DNA of 64,000 nt from positions 22,661,399 to 22,725,398 of the forward strand of contig NC_079891.1 of NCBI RefSeq assembly GCF_024868665.1, written 5' to 3'. Below the pieces are notes generated by a model that was not told where the DNA came from, searched no databases, and was given only the letters and a program-made list of their open reading frames with translations. The translations under genes were made by a program, and so were the position numbers. Origin of the DNA: Triplophysa rosa (taxonomy: Eukaryota; Chordata; Actinopteri; Cypriniformes; Nemacheilidae). Positions within the stretch are counted from its first letter, which is position 1, and each line of letters opens with the position of its first letter. This document shows positions 10,312 through 21,774 of this stretch, one piece after another.

Positions 10312-12330
10312 CTAGGTGGATCCTTCCACATCGGGTTCTGCATTGAATAATGGTCCTGTTGAAAACAGACTAATATAAACATTACATGACAACTTTTTTT
10401 GGCACTAAGATAAGTAATAAGGTACAGTATATTCACAAAATTAGTGTAACTTACCTAAACCTCTCCTGACTTGTGTCTGCAACAATTCAGATATGGCTGG
10501 TGCAGGTACGGGGGGGTCACCAAACCAAGCCTTCTGAGGTCATCTGTTCTAAGGCTACTCCTTGTAGGCATCCCCACTCCACTTGTGAGTTTGCTCATCA
10601 GAATCAGTCCTTGCAACTCCGGAATGTAGTCATAGGTTTCTTGGCCTTTCAAAGCATACATGCTGTATCTTCTCGCGTTTTTCTTATACAATCTTCTGAA
10701 ACTGAAATTACACAAATTACGACCAAGTTCAGATACTAATTAGAACAGAAAACATAATGGAGTTTTGAAGCCATAATCAATCGCATAAAAAAACACTGGC
10801 TCAATATAGTACTATAAATTGTAATATTGTATAAGTGTAAAACATACATCTCTTTGCCCTCTTTCGTTTTCATTGTTGGTCGGTTCCAGTGGTAGTTGTA
10901 GTCTAATGCAGCAAGCAGAACCCTTGCCTCATAAACTGGGGGGCTAAAAGCGTAGCGCTTACTTGCGTACATGAGGATATGGTTCTGGAAAGATTCTAGA
11001 TCTGCAGTCGATCTGAAAGAAAGAACAATAATTTATGTCACACGTATCTATATAAATAAATATATATAAGCAGAAACGATAGCAAGTAAATTTTTGTAGA
11101 AAAGTATAGTCAAACTGTACCGGTCACGGACGTGAGGCTGAAGAACCCAAATGCAGGCAGGCGGTGGGTAAGGGGTTAACAAAAATACTTTATTTTACAA
11201 ATAACAAAGGTAAAAAACAAAACACCCACGATGGGGAAAACTGAACTAAGAATATATATAAAAAGATAAACACAAAAACATCCCTCAAGGGGGCAAAACG
11301 AGAACTAACAGGCAAGACCAGGCAGGAACAAGACGAGAAACTCACGGGAAACACAGAAAGCGGATGTAGAACCAACACGACGCACTGCATACAATACACG
11401 AGCAACGAGACAATGAAACATGAGGGCAATATAAAGGCAAGACAAACGAGGGATAATGACACAGGGCAGGTGTGGGTAATGAAACACTCAGGGAAAGTTA
11501 ACGAGGAAACGAGATGGCGGGAACAGAGACGCAGACCAAAGAGAGAGAGTATGGAAAGCCGAAAGGTCAACAATCTCTCTCTCCACATAAAACCTAAGGC
11601 TTTGTCATGACTCTGCTACAAGACCAAGAATAGACATGACATGATGAAGCAGAGTCATGACAATACCTAAATCGCACATATTTGTCAACATTTTTCAGCC
11701 ACTTCTTGTTCAGAACTACATTCACTAAGGCTTTGTGGCATTGGGAGTCTCTCTGGATCCGCTTCTTTTCCCGTATTTGTTCTGTTTCAAGTTGACCATG
11801 TTCACAGCTTCCCATAGTCCAGGTGTGAACATCACAGACATGGTGAAGAATGCCAACCCATAATATCTGAAAAAAAAAATATGCACTTTTAATATGTAAT
11901 TTGTCTGGCAATGTAGTAAATTAACCAACAATATAAATTGACTTAGTGCTTACCATGAACTGTTCACGTGTGTCAGCTTTCTTGCAACACCACCAAAAAT
12001 GGTTGACAACATCTTTCAGCCAGTTCAGGAGAATGGAGCATCCTTTCATCTTTGCTGCCTTGAGAAGAGAAACAATTAATATATATTACTGTAAAGTATA
12101 GGCATTCAAACATGTCATCAGAGTCACACTGTCATCTATGAATTGCACATGATTAAAATCCCTATATATTCACCAAAGTTGCTTTATGGTAATTACATGT
12201 GACACTACATTACTCCCTTGTTGCACTTACGGCTGCTATTTTTTTAGCAAGGTTTTTTGCACCATGCCACATGTCCAGACTGTGATGAATTCCGAGAGCC
12301 TTGTATTTGCCTTTCTCTGGGTCTAAAAGA
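10312..12330 (-). pseudogene. Multi-exon transposase-like gene, 5' truncated
   Basis: Reading from right to left: about 12,232-12,325 encodes GIHHSLDMWHGAKNLAKKI; 11,955-12,062 encodes a stretch with NHFWWCC; about 11,663-11,870 encodes GILHHVCDVHTW, C-E-H-G and ALVNVVLNKKWL; about 10,842-11,016 encodes HILMYASKRYAFSPPVYEAR; 10,460-10,715 ends in GLVTPP; and a short last exon stops at 10,312. The D-x-W-H, NHFWWCC and LHHV/C-x-H-G blocks resemble transposase-like proteins common in fish repeats, possibly Kolobok/THAP-type, but I do not assign a superfamily firmly. The N-terminus is missing and the last part has a one-base slip in a C-run. The intron at 11,017-11,662 contains another insertion. 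Confidence 0.6.
11110..11660. mobile_element. Repeat insertion in the transposase-like gene intron
   Basis: The segment starts with gtcacggacgtgaggctgaagaac and ends with paired inverted pieces (catgactctgct at 11,607 and agcagagtcatgac at 11,648). It has no coding capacity; the antisense ORF across it is low-complexity. It lies wholly within an intron, so it need not have inactivated the gene. Confidence 0.5.
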
Positions 12331-12390
12331 TAAACAATGGACACAATGTTACTAAAATACTTACATTACTGTTATATACATATATTTATA

Positions 12391-12680
12391 CACTGTAAAA
12401 ATTGAACAGTTGGATCAACTTAAAAAAAATGAGTACAAATGGTAAAACCTAAAAATGTTAAGTTTGATCAATTTAAATTTCCCAGGTAAAAAACTGTGAA
12501 AAATTATGAGTTGGATCAACTTAAAAAAAATATTCCAAATGGTAAAACCTAAAAATGTTAAGTTGGTTCCATTTAAATTTCACAATTGACAAAAGTGTAA
12601 AAAATGATCAGTTGGATCAACTTAAAAAAATACATCAATTGGTAACACTTAGAAAAATTAAATTAACTTAAATTTCCTTA
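12391..12680. repeat. Tandem repeat, three units of about 100 bp
   Basis: Three successive units share a gttggatcaacttaaaa block, a ggtaaaacctaaaaatgtta block (ggtaacacttagaaaaatta in the third) and an aaatttcc or aaatttcac end. It lies directly upstream of the L2 LINE and may be a transposon subterminal array. Confidence 0.8.
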
Positions 12681-12892
12681 TCTACGAAAAGTCACCATCA
12701 TGGTGATCAGTGTTTCCTTGAGTTGAGCTCAAGCTTATCATCCTGTAGTTTGATTCACTGATCTCATCTAGATTGCATGCTGAGTTGCTAAAAGAACATT
12801 ACAGTGGAAGGGAACTATGCATTTTGATGTTTAAAATGATTCGTGAAAACTGGACAAAATTGTAATCGAAAATAAATTTTAGAGGAGTTAAG

Positions 12893-13585
12893 ATGCACAC
12901 AGACATCAGGAATCAGTGTATTGACTTAGACCCCAATGAACTAGGAAACTATAGACCGATTTCAAATCTCTCTTTCCTGTCTAAAATACTAGAAAAAGTA
13001 GTGTCCACTCAGTTGTGCTCTTTCTTACAAAATAATGACATACACGAAAAATTCCAGTCAGGCTTTAGACCGCATCATAGTACTGAAACTGCGCTCGTTA
13101 AAATTACAAACAACCTGCTTATAGCATCAGATAAAGGTAACATCTCACTCCTAGTCCTGCTCGACCTTAGTGCTGCGTTCGATACTGTAGACCATAAAAT
13201 ACTTCTAGATCGCTTACACAATTATACCGGTATTCAGGGACAGGCACTACAATGGTTCAGATCTTACTTATCAGACAGACATCAATTTGTCCATTTAAAT
13301 GGGGAATCATCAAATCTAACGCAAGTAAATTATGGATTACCTCAGGGATCGGTTTTAGGACCCTTGCTATTCTCCATATACATGCTGCCCCTTGGAAACA
13401 TTATTAGAAAACATGGAATTAGCTTCCACTGTTATGCAGATGATACTCAGCTATATATCTCATCAAGACCAGATGATTCCTTCCAGCTATCCAAATTGGC
13501 AGAGTGCATCGAGATATAAAGCATTGGATGACTTGTAATTTCCTTCTTTTAAATTCTAATAAAACAGAAATATTACTTATCGGAC
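12893..13585 (+). pseudogene. L2 reverse transcriptase, N-terminal part
   Basis: The open frame runs to 13,519 and continues after a frameshift to about 13,585. Visible RT motifs are [50 protein letters not shown] and the catalytic [11 protein letters not shown]. It stops in the thumb region where about 640 bp of foreign sequence begins. The ATG used by the frame is incidental because the element is truncated at its 5' end. Confidence 0.85.
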
Positions 13586-14228
13586 TATGGAGGAATTTCA
13601 TGATATGTCTTTATGTTTTGATCTGTCTTTATGTTTTTGATCATTATTCACTATGTATTGCTCTTCGTTTTAAACACATTTGTATGAGATTCTGAAAAGC
13701 ACCCTGCACAGCTGTGTTTTTGATGTCTGGCAATGTTTATGAAATCTGGGGACTTTTTCCGGCCCCAACCCTACAGTATGACCAAATCTGGGCATGTTCC
13801 GCCCCGTTACTATGACTAAATCTACATTGAGCAAGGCCACAGTTTTACCACATAAAGACAAGGAGGTGAAGAAGGGAAACAGGTCATGATGACCATTGAC
13901 ATAATGTGGTGGGCGAGGATATATAAAATATATTTTAAAAATGAGGTAATAGCCAGCCTACCACAAATAAATACGCACCTTGTTGCCTGGGATATATTGG
14001 TGGCAGAAAATCAACAATTGGTTAATAAAAATAAGAGATAACGGGAATCTACCTGATTGGTTTTAGAAAGGACCACCTTTCAGAATTTTACTATAACTGT
14101 AGACTGAAAACACTTGGTTTTTAGATGACTTGGAACATCTCACTTTGTTTGACTCGAGCAAATAAGATTTTTTGAACTACAAGACTGATATTTTCCACAA
14201 CAACCAAAGACACGTGAGCAGAATATTT
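13586..14228. other. Insertion splitting the L2 element
   Basis: L2 RT coding ends near 13,585 and resumes near 14,230, so these 643 bp do not belong to it. I see no coding capacity, no clear inverted ends and no convincing target-site duplication. It may instead be a replacement at a deletion. Confidence 0.5.
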
Positions 14229-14897
14229 CGATTATGACCTGCAAATTGAAGGCTGCACTGTTACTCCAACAAATACAGTTAAAGACCTCGGCGTTATATT
14301 AGACAGCAACCTGTCATTTAAAAATCACATCTCAAATGTCACAAAAACAGCCTTCTTCCACCTTAGAAATGTTGCCAAATTGCGAAATATTTTATGTGTG
14401 GCTGACGCAGAGAAGCTTATTCATGCATTTGTGACCTCAAGACTTGACTACTGTAATGCACTGCTTAGTGGTTGTCCTGCAGCATCAATAAACAAACTAC
14501 AGTTAGTTCAGAACTGCAGCTGCCAGAGTTCTAACCAGGTCCAGAAAATACGATCACATAACCCCAATGTTATCAACCCTTCACTGGTTACCCATTAATA
14601 TCGTATTGACTTTAAAGTTCTTTTAATTACTTATAAAGCCTTAAACGGTTTAGCCCCTACCTACATAACAGAGCTTCTACCACACTACAACCCATCACGC
14701 TCTCTAAGATCTCAAAACTCCAGACTTTTGATAACACCTAGAATAACTAAATCCACCAAAGGGGGTAGAGCTTTCTCATACGTAGCACCTAAACTCTGGA
14801 ATAGCCTCCCCGATACTATTCGAGGGTCAGACACACTCTCCCAATTTAAATCTAGATTAAAGACACATCTTTTCAGCCAAGCATTCACTAACACATA
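14229..14897 (+). pseudogene. L2 reverse transcriptase, C-terminal part
   Basis: The sequence encodes NTVKDLGVILDSNLSFKNHI, SRLDYCNALLSGCP, then after a frameshift and stop near 14,530-14,600 FKVLLITYKALNGLAP, PKLWNSLPDTIR and FKSRLKTHLF. This is the characteristic C-terminal order of L2 and related LINEs. Two breaks make it non-functional. Confidence 0.8.
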
Positions 14898-15950
14898 GCT
14901 AATGAACAGCAGCTACGCTAATTATTCTCTTTCTGCCCTCGCCTCGGGATGCCCATCCCGAGGTAGGGAGAGATTCCGCCAGGCCCAGATGAACGTCATA
15001 TGCCCATCCACAACTAGAGATTACGCCAGCTACATCGGAAAATCCCGTACCATCCTCTGCGAGAGCCTGTGGACTGACTGACCATCCCAGCTCCATCCAA
15101 GGCAATTCCATCACCACCCAAGAAAAGGCGACCATCTGGCCGGCCCAGCTCAGACAATTCCATCCCCAACCGAGAGCAAAAACGGACTACCTGTCACATA
15201 AATGCTAAATTTACAATACTTGGTATTTAATGCTAAACTTACATCACATGACAGCAGTTTGAAGTTATGGCTGCACTCAGTGACTTTGATTGGAGGTAGC
15301 TGGGTGGGTGTTGTAGGGAGTGGGGGGGCTTGTTGGTTGTGGTTCGGGGCGTTTCATTTGTTGGGACTGTGTGGGTCTGGTCTGGTTGGTCTTGTTTTGT
15401 GGTCGATGTCGGACAACAGAGGAATAAAGTTAATTATGCCATTACTACTTTTCCCTGGTTGTTCCTCTGTTGTCTGTTGTTGATCCGGAATGGGACCGGG
15501 TTGGACCTGCACGGTTTCGGCGGGTGGGGCTTCCTGGGTCGCGGCTCGTGGGCTCTCCCTGTTCTTCGTGGACGTTGCTCGGTGGCTTTGGTCGGGGTCA
15601 CTGAGTGCAGCTATGACACGTCAGAGGAGATCTGGCCCTCCCGGCTGAGCCTGGTTTCTCCCGAGGTTTTTTTTCTCCATTATTCACATTGGAGTTTGGG
15701 TTCCTCGCCACAGCAGAGCAGTGCAGTGTTGGCTTGCTCACCGGGAGACTGCATTTATTTATTTATTTATTCATTTACTTATTAGATATTATTTATTATA
15801 ATGATCTTGCTTGGTCTATAAACACCGTGCACTGTGCTGTGTTTTACCTTTCTGTGTTTTTCTTATTTGCTCCTGTAAAGCTGCTTTGGAACAATGCACA
15901 TTGTGAAAAGCGCTATATAAATAAAACTGAATTGAATTGAATTGAATTGT

Positions 15951-16358
15951 ATGAATCTTAACATTGGTGACAATCAACAGTTTTTCAAAAATCATTTATT
16001 CAGGAAATTGTCCATAAAACTGCTTAAATCTTTTTAAATTGTGTCATAACTCCGCATTCACATATTAATAACATACCACACTCAAAAGTAATATATAGAA
16101 CTTCATTGTGATGAAATAACAATTATTTTCTGATCTCACTGGATCTTAATTTTCTTTGCCCCAACATATGTGGTAGACAGTAAAGAAAACTTAACATTAA
16201 ACTCAAGAGTCAAGAGCCCAACTAAAGCAAACACTGATCACAATACTGGTGATTTGTTTCAACATTAATTGCAGGTGCAAAAGTGATATTGATTCAATGC
16301 AATTAACATTGACCAATCAGCTATTTTTTAACGTTGATTCAATGATTGCTTGCTGTGT
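15951..16358. other. AT-rich interval
   Basis: No gene or clear repeat structure is visible between the L2 tail and the tandem duplication at 16,359. Confidence 0.4.
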
Positions 16359-16578
16359 GGGTATCCATGTGGAAAGGTACAATATGTGTACCTTTGAGGG
16401 TACTGCCCCAGTGACAAGCCATTGTACCCCTAAAGGTACAAATCTGCCACATTTTTTCTGACAGTGCTGGGTATCCATGTGGAAAGGTACAATATGTGTA
16501 CCTTTGAGTGTATTGCCCCAGTGACAAGCCATTGTACCCCTAAAGGTACAAATCTGCCACATTTGTTCTGACACACTG
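16359..16578. repeat. Tandem duplication, two units of 110 bp
   Basis: Units start at 16,359 and 16,469 with gggtatccatgtggaaagg and differ at only a few bases. Each unit holds an internal inverted pair, aaaggtac ... gtaccttt, and a second taaaggtac. Antisense frames through the array repeat the same peptide and are not genes. Confidence 0.9.
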
Positions 16579-16760
16579 TAATAATAAAATAATAATCCTC
16601 TGCGCCGCCACCGCGAAGCGGTTTTCTATTATCTATCATTTCACTGTGTGGGGAATTGGCAAATTGGCGCCCCTGCTTGCTGAGAAGGTGCAGTGCACAG
16701 AAGCTGTGTGAAATGGCTAATAAAAATAGGTAATACAAAACTATTATGTGGTCACCATTA

Positions 16761-17046
16761 GAGTGTTTTCACGACGCGTCATCAATCAATACTGCTGACT
16801 CGTGAGTGAAGTTCAGAGTAGAAAATAATTAATTATACTGCACGTGATGATACAGCACATGGCTATAGCGATTCTGGGGTGTGATCAACTTGCATTAAAG
16901 AGCTTTATTTTCACAGTTATTTCTAAAGAAGAATCATTTTTTCTCCAGCAAAATCTGCGATTTCCATTAGGTTCAATAGCAGTGCTTACTTTCAATGCCT
17001 CCAACATGGCCGAGTTCCAGATTGATGACGCGTCGTGAAAACACTC
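16761..17046. mobile_element. 286-bp MITE with about 26-bp inverted ends and TA target duplication
   Basis: The left end GAGTGTTTTCACGACGCGTC at 16,761 is exactly mirrored by the right end at 17,046 and the match extends to the atcaat/attgat pair. TA flanks both sides (16,759-16,760 and 17,047-17,048), the mark of Tc1/mariner-type insertion. It has no coding capacity. Confidence 0.85.
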
Positions 17047-17125
17047 TATTAGTGTAGTCTTGACTTCTGGTTGTGTTGGGGGGATGGGAAATCTGTTGAT
17101 TGTCGTGTACCAAATAAACACAGAG

Positions 17126-17206
17126 ATGGACAGGAAAAGGTCAAAGCCATCAGGTGCCCAATTTAGAAAAGGAAAGAAAAGAAGAAGAGTAACAAGCAAA
17201 AGATAA
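17126..17206 (+). pseudogene. Remnant of a hAT (ZMYM1-like) transposase first exon
   Basis: ATG at 17,126 opens a short basic frame starting MDRKRSKPSGAQFRKGKK. The K-x-S-G-A-x-x-R-K motif opens many fish TTF/BED-type hAT transposases annotated as ZMYM1-like. A gtatgc donor-like site follows close by. The rest of the gene is absent, and the hAT-like terminus at 18,160 may belong to the same element. Confidence 0.35.
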
Positions 17207-18095
17207 AGGTATGCAACGGTGTTCTCTCTGTATGATTATTGCGGTATCCATGTCATGAATGAAGGGCTAGTGTTAATTGGTGGGTATAACTCTTAAGTTT
17301 GTTAGCCTTTTTGCTATGATGCTTGCTATGCTTATACAACAATAATTTGGTGTTTAACTCAACAAACACGAGATCTGCTTTGCAACAAAACTGTTACAAG
17401 TTCAGTTATTATTTATTTCCATCAGTTGGTTTAACGTTAGGCCCTGTAATTAGCCAACGGAATTTTAAAATCTGTGTAATTATAATTTAAATTGGACTAC
17501 TTTTCAAATTGTATTTCATAAACCAACATCTCAAACGTTATGTCAAAACATTATGGGGTTTCAAAGCAAAAAAAATGACTTTCTGTTACAGAACAGGGCA
17601 TTGATTTCATACATCAGGCCTTAAATCATGTTGATCAGGCATTTTGGGAGACACAACAAGTGAATATGGAAATAAATTATACATCAATATTCCTATGAAA
17701 TATTATATATTATTATTAAAATGTTGCCAATTATTACTCCAATTATTACACTTATTTTTTCATTAAATGTTGCTCCAAGAACACATTAATATGCAAATTA
17801 GATACAGTGTATAGATACATTGCATTTAAAGGGAATATGAATTTATGGCCATTTTACCCACATATTGCAAAAAGTAAAATAGTGTATCAATTCAATGCAT
17901 TATATCTTTCATAACATATTTGAGAATCACCTTTATACAAATTTTGGTTAAAAAAAATCCTGAAACCCAAAAAGCTATTGGTGATTGAAAAAAAATCCCA
18001 TTGTTTTTGCATATACATATAATTTCATGTAATTTTATTTTCACTTATGTTGTTATAATAAAATATAACTGTTTGTGCAGAATTTTGTGGTATTT
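17207..18095. other. AT-rich interior of the degraded hAT copy
   Basis: AT-rich sequence without coding signal lies between the remnant first exon and the hAT-like terminus. Confidence 0.35.
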
Positions 18096-18160
18096 TTGTT
18101 TTGGGGGGGCGCTCGAAGGGGGTATCGCCCAGGGTGTAATTCAATGTAGAACCGCCACTG
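18096..18160. mobile_element. hAT terminal sequence
   Basis: The end aatgtagaaccgccactg is the complement of CAGTGGCGGTTCTACATT, a terminal inverted repeat common in fish hAT elements. The ggggggcgctcgaaggggg tract just inside it is also typical. The opposite end was not found. Confidence 0.5.
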
Positions 18161-18723
18161 GCTATAATAATTAAATTGGTTCAAAATATTTTTTCTGGTA
18201 GTAACTAAACATTTGAGTATGTATGATTTAATGTTTCAGACGTTTTTGATTTGCAAAATACTGATTGGTAATAGTGAAAATAATAATTGAAATATAAATA
18301 GACTACTACACAAGTTTTATTTTTTAATTTTTTAAAAGAATGCATGAAAACACTTATTTAAAACAGTCTCTCATTCACAAACAGATGGCCATGGTTTGGA
18401 AATTGCCTTTACATGGCATAACAATCAGTCTGCAAATTCTATTTTTAAATGTGTAAACTGGATATTGACACATATGAATGTGCATGTGTTTCATGCAAAC
18501 ATTAAAACTTTGCATTAAAAATGCAGATAACAACTATTACAAAACAGTCAATAGACCTAATGAATGAACGCATTGGTTAGAACAGTCAGTTTGAAAATAA
18601 CATATTAGCCATGGTATAACAAACTTTTACATGACAAATAACAACTTGGCATATTGTATTAAATATTTAAAGTGCATATTATTGGTATGTATAAAAGCAT
18701 GCTTCACTACAACTGTAGCAACC
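18161..18723. other. AT-rich interval
   Basis: No coding sequence or clear repeat is seen. Confidence 0.35.
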
Positions 18724-18921
18724 TCAAGAGGAGCTATACTGCTCATCTAAGGCCTTAATGACATTTAAAACCTCAGAGAGGCCAGCAACAACCACAATAG
18801 GTTCGCTTGAAATGGCAGACCTGCATTTTACACATGCTTGACCCTCCTGAAGTACTAGGTTAAGACACTATTGACAGCCAATCAAACTGCGACAACATTG
18901 TGACAGCACAGGGGCATCCAT
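18724..18921 (-). pseudogene. RING-like zinc-finger pseudogene fragment
   Basis: On the minus strand the frame reads MDAPVLSQCCRSLIGCQ, a TAG, then a segment with CVKCRSAISSEPIVVVAGLSE, ending at TGA 18,724. The spacing of Cys pairs (CC, C, C-x-x-C) resembles the C-terminal half of RING/U-box-like fingers in repeated fish proteins of unknown role. The internal stop and missing N-terminus make it a relic. Confidence 0.4.
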
Positions 18922-19235
18922 CACTCCTGTAACAAACAGTTCTTTATGAGGTCTGGGAGCTGTCTATCCCCCCCATAGATAGCAACATAAATGATATTCA
19001 AAGTGCAGAAATTGAGTAAAGACAATGTTGAAATAGTCTATGTCACTCCAGTGGTTCAGCCATGACTGTTTAAAGCAATGAGGATTGTCACAGAATTCTG
19101 TTTGTTAACAGCAGATGTTCATCACTAATGACTCAATCATCACTATAATAATAATAATGAAACTCAATACAAATTCTGTCAAACAGGAGCACAGAAAGGT
19201 GTTGGTTTTAGTTTAAATCTGGGCCAGAATTGAAA

Positions 19236-19455
19236 TGAACTGTTGTTTAAATTTGGGTCAGCTCTGCTTTATTTGTTTTGTTTTTGGCTGACATGCGGCA
19301 TTGCTTTGGCTTGCTTGTGGCCCAAACCTGGCAAACAGGAGCAGTCCACCCAAGTGCCATCATTCCATGTCATATGTGGGCCAGATGAGGTGGTATGGGG
19401 AGTAAGGTGTGGGCCGGATTTGGGCCGCAACGATTTGCTGGTTTGGTTGCTATCT
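19236..19455. repeat. Dispersed 220-bp repeat, copy 1
   Basis: The segment runs from tgaactgttgttta to ggttgctatct with an internal gcccaaacctggc / gggccggatttgggcc pair. Near-identical copies lie at 31,962-32,181 and 40,678-40,897, where they sit inside the Mag-type gypsy. No coding role is apparent. Confidence 0.85.
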
Positions 19456-20012
19456 AGGTCAGAGATTCATGCAGTATAAACCCACAACGTTTTTATGTAA
19501 TTCTTTTATCTTTTTTTTCAATACAGCTGTCATTACCTGTCTGTCTTTCTTTCTGCACATCCACATGTTTTACTCTAATTAACATGTTGTAGCAAATGTC
19601 TTTAAAAATGTGACATACATCCAAAATGAATCAAAGTATAATTTTACCTGAATATACGTAGATCAATGTAAAGTGCACATTACAGTTCCCATTCAGTCGG
19701 TCCACTCGGTACAACACAAGACTATGGGATATCGCACTCTTGCACCATCTACTGAAGACACCTATATACACGCCTTAAAGGCAAATGACGCATGACGACG
19801 TGGGCGGGAATGCCTGCCCACAACATATAAATACAGTCGCACGTGTCATTCCCTTTGTTCTTCAGCTCTTCACCATGCTGCTAGGACACCGTCACGCAAT
19901 TCTGTTTTCACGAGTGGTAGCCCATGTGGTGATTCTGGTTGAAACTGTAATAAAATAAGTGTGTTTCTCAGCTTCAGTTTAGCACTGCTAACAACAGCTA
20001 AATAAACCTCTT

Positions 20013-21495
20013 TTGAAAATGTCTAAAAAAGACCGCCCCTGCCCTATGGCATGTGGGTATTCACTATCAGAAAAGGATACTCACGAGCACTGCCAGGTGT
20101 GTCTGGGGATAGTCCATACGAGGCTTGCTGTCTCTAATCCCGGGGCATGTGCACATTGCCAGCGGCTCTGCCATTCCATGCTCGAGCGGCGTGTGGCATT
20201 AGTAGAGCGGGTGCTTAGCGGGGCAGCAGCGAGGCATGGTCCGCTTCTGTCCACGGAAACCAACCCAGAGGCAGCCTTGGCCGTCCTCGCAGAGGTCGCG
20301 GGGACCTGGGGTGACCGTGCAGAGGAGGAAACGGGCGTCCCTATGAATATTTCTGAGTTTGTCTATCAAGAGGATGACTCTGTCTCGTTAGATGCAGGTG
20401 AGGATTTCTATGATGACACGCTACAGGCGGGACAAATGCAGGATTCTCCTTCGGCCTCAGTAGAGACTGGTGGTGTTGACACAGGGGAGGATTCCTTTAT
20501 TGATCTTTTCCGGAGAGCAGCGGAAAAGTTGTCAGTGGACTGGCCCGCTCCATCCCCGGTACAGAAGGACTCACGCTTTGGGGGGTTCTATTTGGCCCCT
20601 ATGCAAACGGTGGTGAGAACCCGCCTGCCGCTATACCCAGACTGCCTTACAGAGCTCACATCTTCATGGTCGAAGCCCACGTCACCCCCTCCACCGGTGC
20701 CAGGTGCGACTAAGTTCACGGAGCTCGAAGGGGCGGAGGCAGCAGGACTAATGTCAGCCCCTCCAATGGAGCATTCCTTGGCGTACCTGGCGCCCTCCAG
20801 AAACACGAGTATAACGAGCACTCCCACTCTTCCGACAGGCCCTTGCCGTTTTTCTTTTAAGCAACTGGGCAGGGTTTACGGCGAGCAAGCACGTACGGCC
20901 AGAGCTCTGAGCTCTATGTCCTTGCTACAGACATATCAAGCCATCTGCCTGGGTGAGCTGAGAGATGGCCATGTCGGCAGGAATGCCGTGTGAAGCGCTC
21001 ATGGGGGAAGTACGTTCCACAGCGGATTATATCCTTTGTGTGACCCGTGGGGTTCTGGGGTCATTGGGCCATGCTATGACCAGTACGGTAGTGGCGCAAC
21101 GTCATCTCTGGCTGACCCTGGATAACCTGCCCGAGCGGGATCGGAGTGCATTCCTCAGCGCACCGATCTCCCCATCTGGGCTCTTCGGAGAAGGGCTAGG
21201 CGCGTTCCAAGCGCGGTTTGAGGATTCCAAAAAGCAGGCGGAGTCCTTGAGAGGCTCGATGCCGTCGAGGTTTAATGCCCCGGGGCCGTCGACTTCCAAC
21301 GCGGGCCTCAGGCCAGTCTACCGGCCACCACCGGCCAAAAGACCGGCTCTAGCGGCAGCACCGAGACCCGATGCTTGGGGAACGCAGAGAATGCGTGCAC
21401 AGTCCAGACAGCAGTACGGTCCTGGAGGACGAGGCCCGCCCCCAGTGAAAAGCGGAATCCCCGCCGCAGCAAGGAAGGGAAAGTCGTATCCCTGA
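20013..21495 (+). pseudogene. DIRS-1 gag-like protein
   Basis: Two overlapping frames, 20,013-20,993 and 20,965-21,495, make up one protein broken by a frameshift near 20,980. The N-terminus has a Cys/His cluster (CPMACGYSLSEKDTHEHCQ followed by VCLG and CAHCQRLC), typical of DIRS ORF1. An acidic middle and a Pro/Arg-rich C-terminus follow. By analogy it would package the RNA. Confidence 0.75.
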
Positions 21496-21774
21496 CCAGC
21501 AGCGGAGAGAAGAATATCGGTCTCGAGGCAGCCGTTTTCCTCTCTTCGCATACCCTACAAAAGGGAGGGTTCAGTTTTGAGTTTATTTGTCAAAAACAAG
21601 AAAATAAAGTTTTGTGTTCAGCATACAATGCCTCATGTCTTGCATTGTCAGCAGAATCAGAATGTTTTAGAAATACTAACCTCGCAGTCAGGCCACGTAC
21701 TGACAGAGGTAAAAGGTGCATCGATGTCTCATACACAGCATCATGGACAAGTGGATGCGGAGATTCCATGAGTA

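Larger units (their letters stand above)
12880..15950 (+). mobile_element. L2-type LINE, 5' truncated and interrupted
   Basis: This is a non-LTR retrotransposon that copies itself by target-primed reverse transcription. It has an RT domain (12,893-13,519), the RT C-terminal part (about 14,230-14,897), a long 3' UTR, and a tail gcgctatataaataaaactg followed by repeats of aattg at 15,930-15,950. This tail layout is typical of L2 elements in fish. The endonuclease half is missing. A second L2 3' end lies at 51.4-52.7 kb and a reversed tail at 47.8 kb. Confidence 0.85.

Noticed and set aside
16317..16738. Small Cys/His-containing antisense proteins
   Set aside because: They repeat the same peptide because of the 110-bp tandem duplication.
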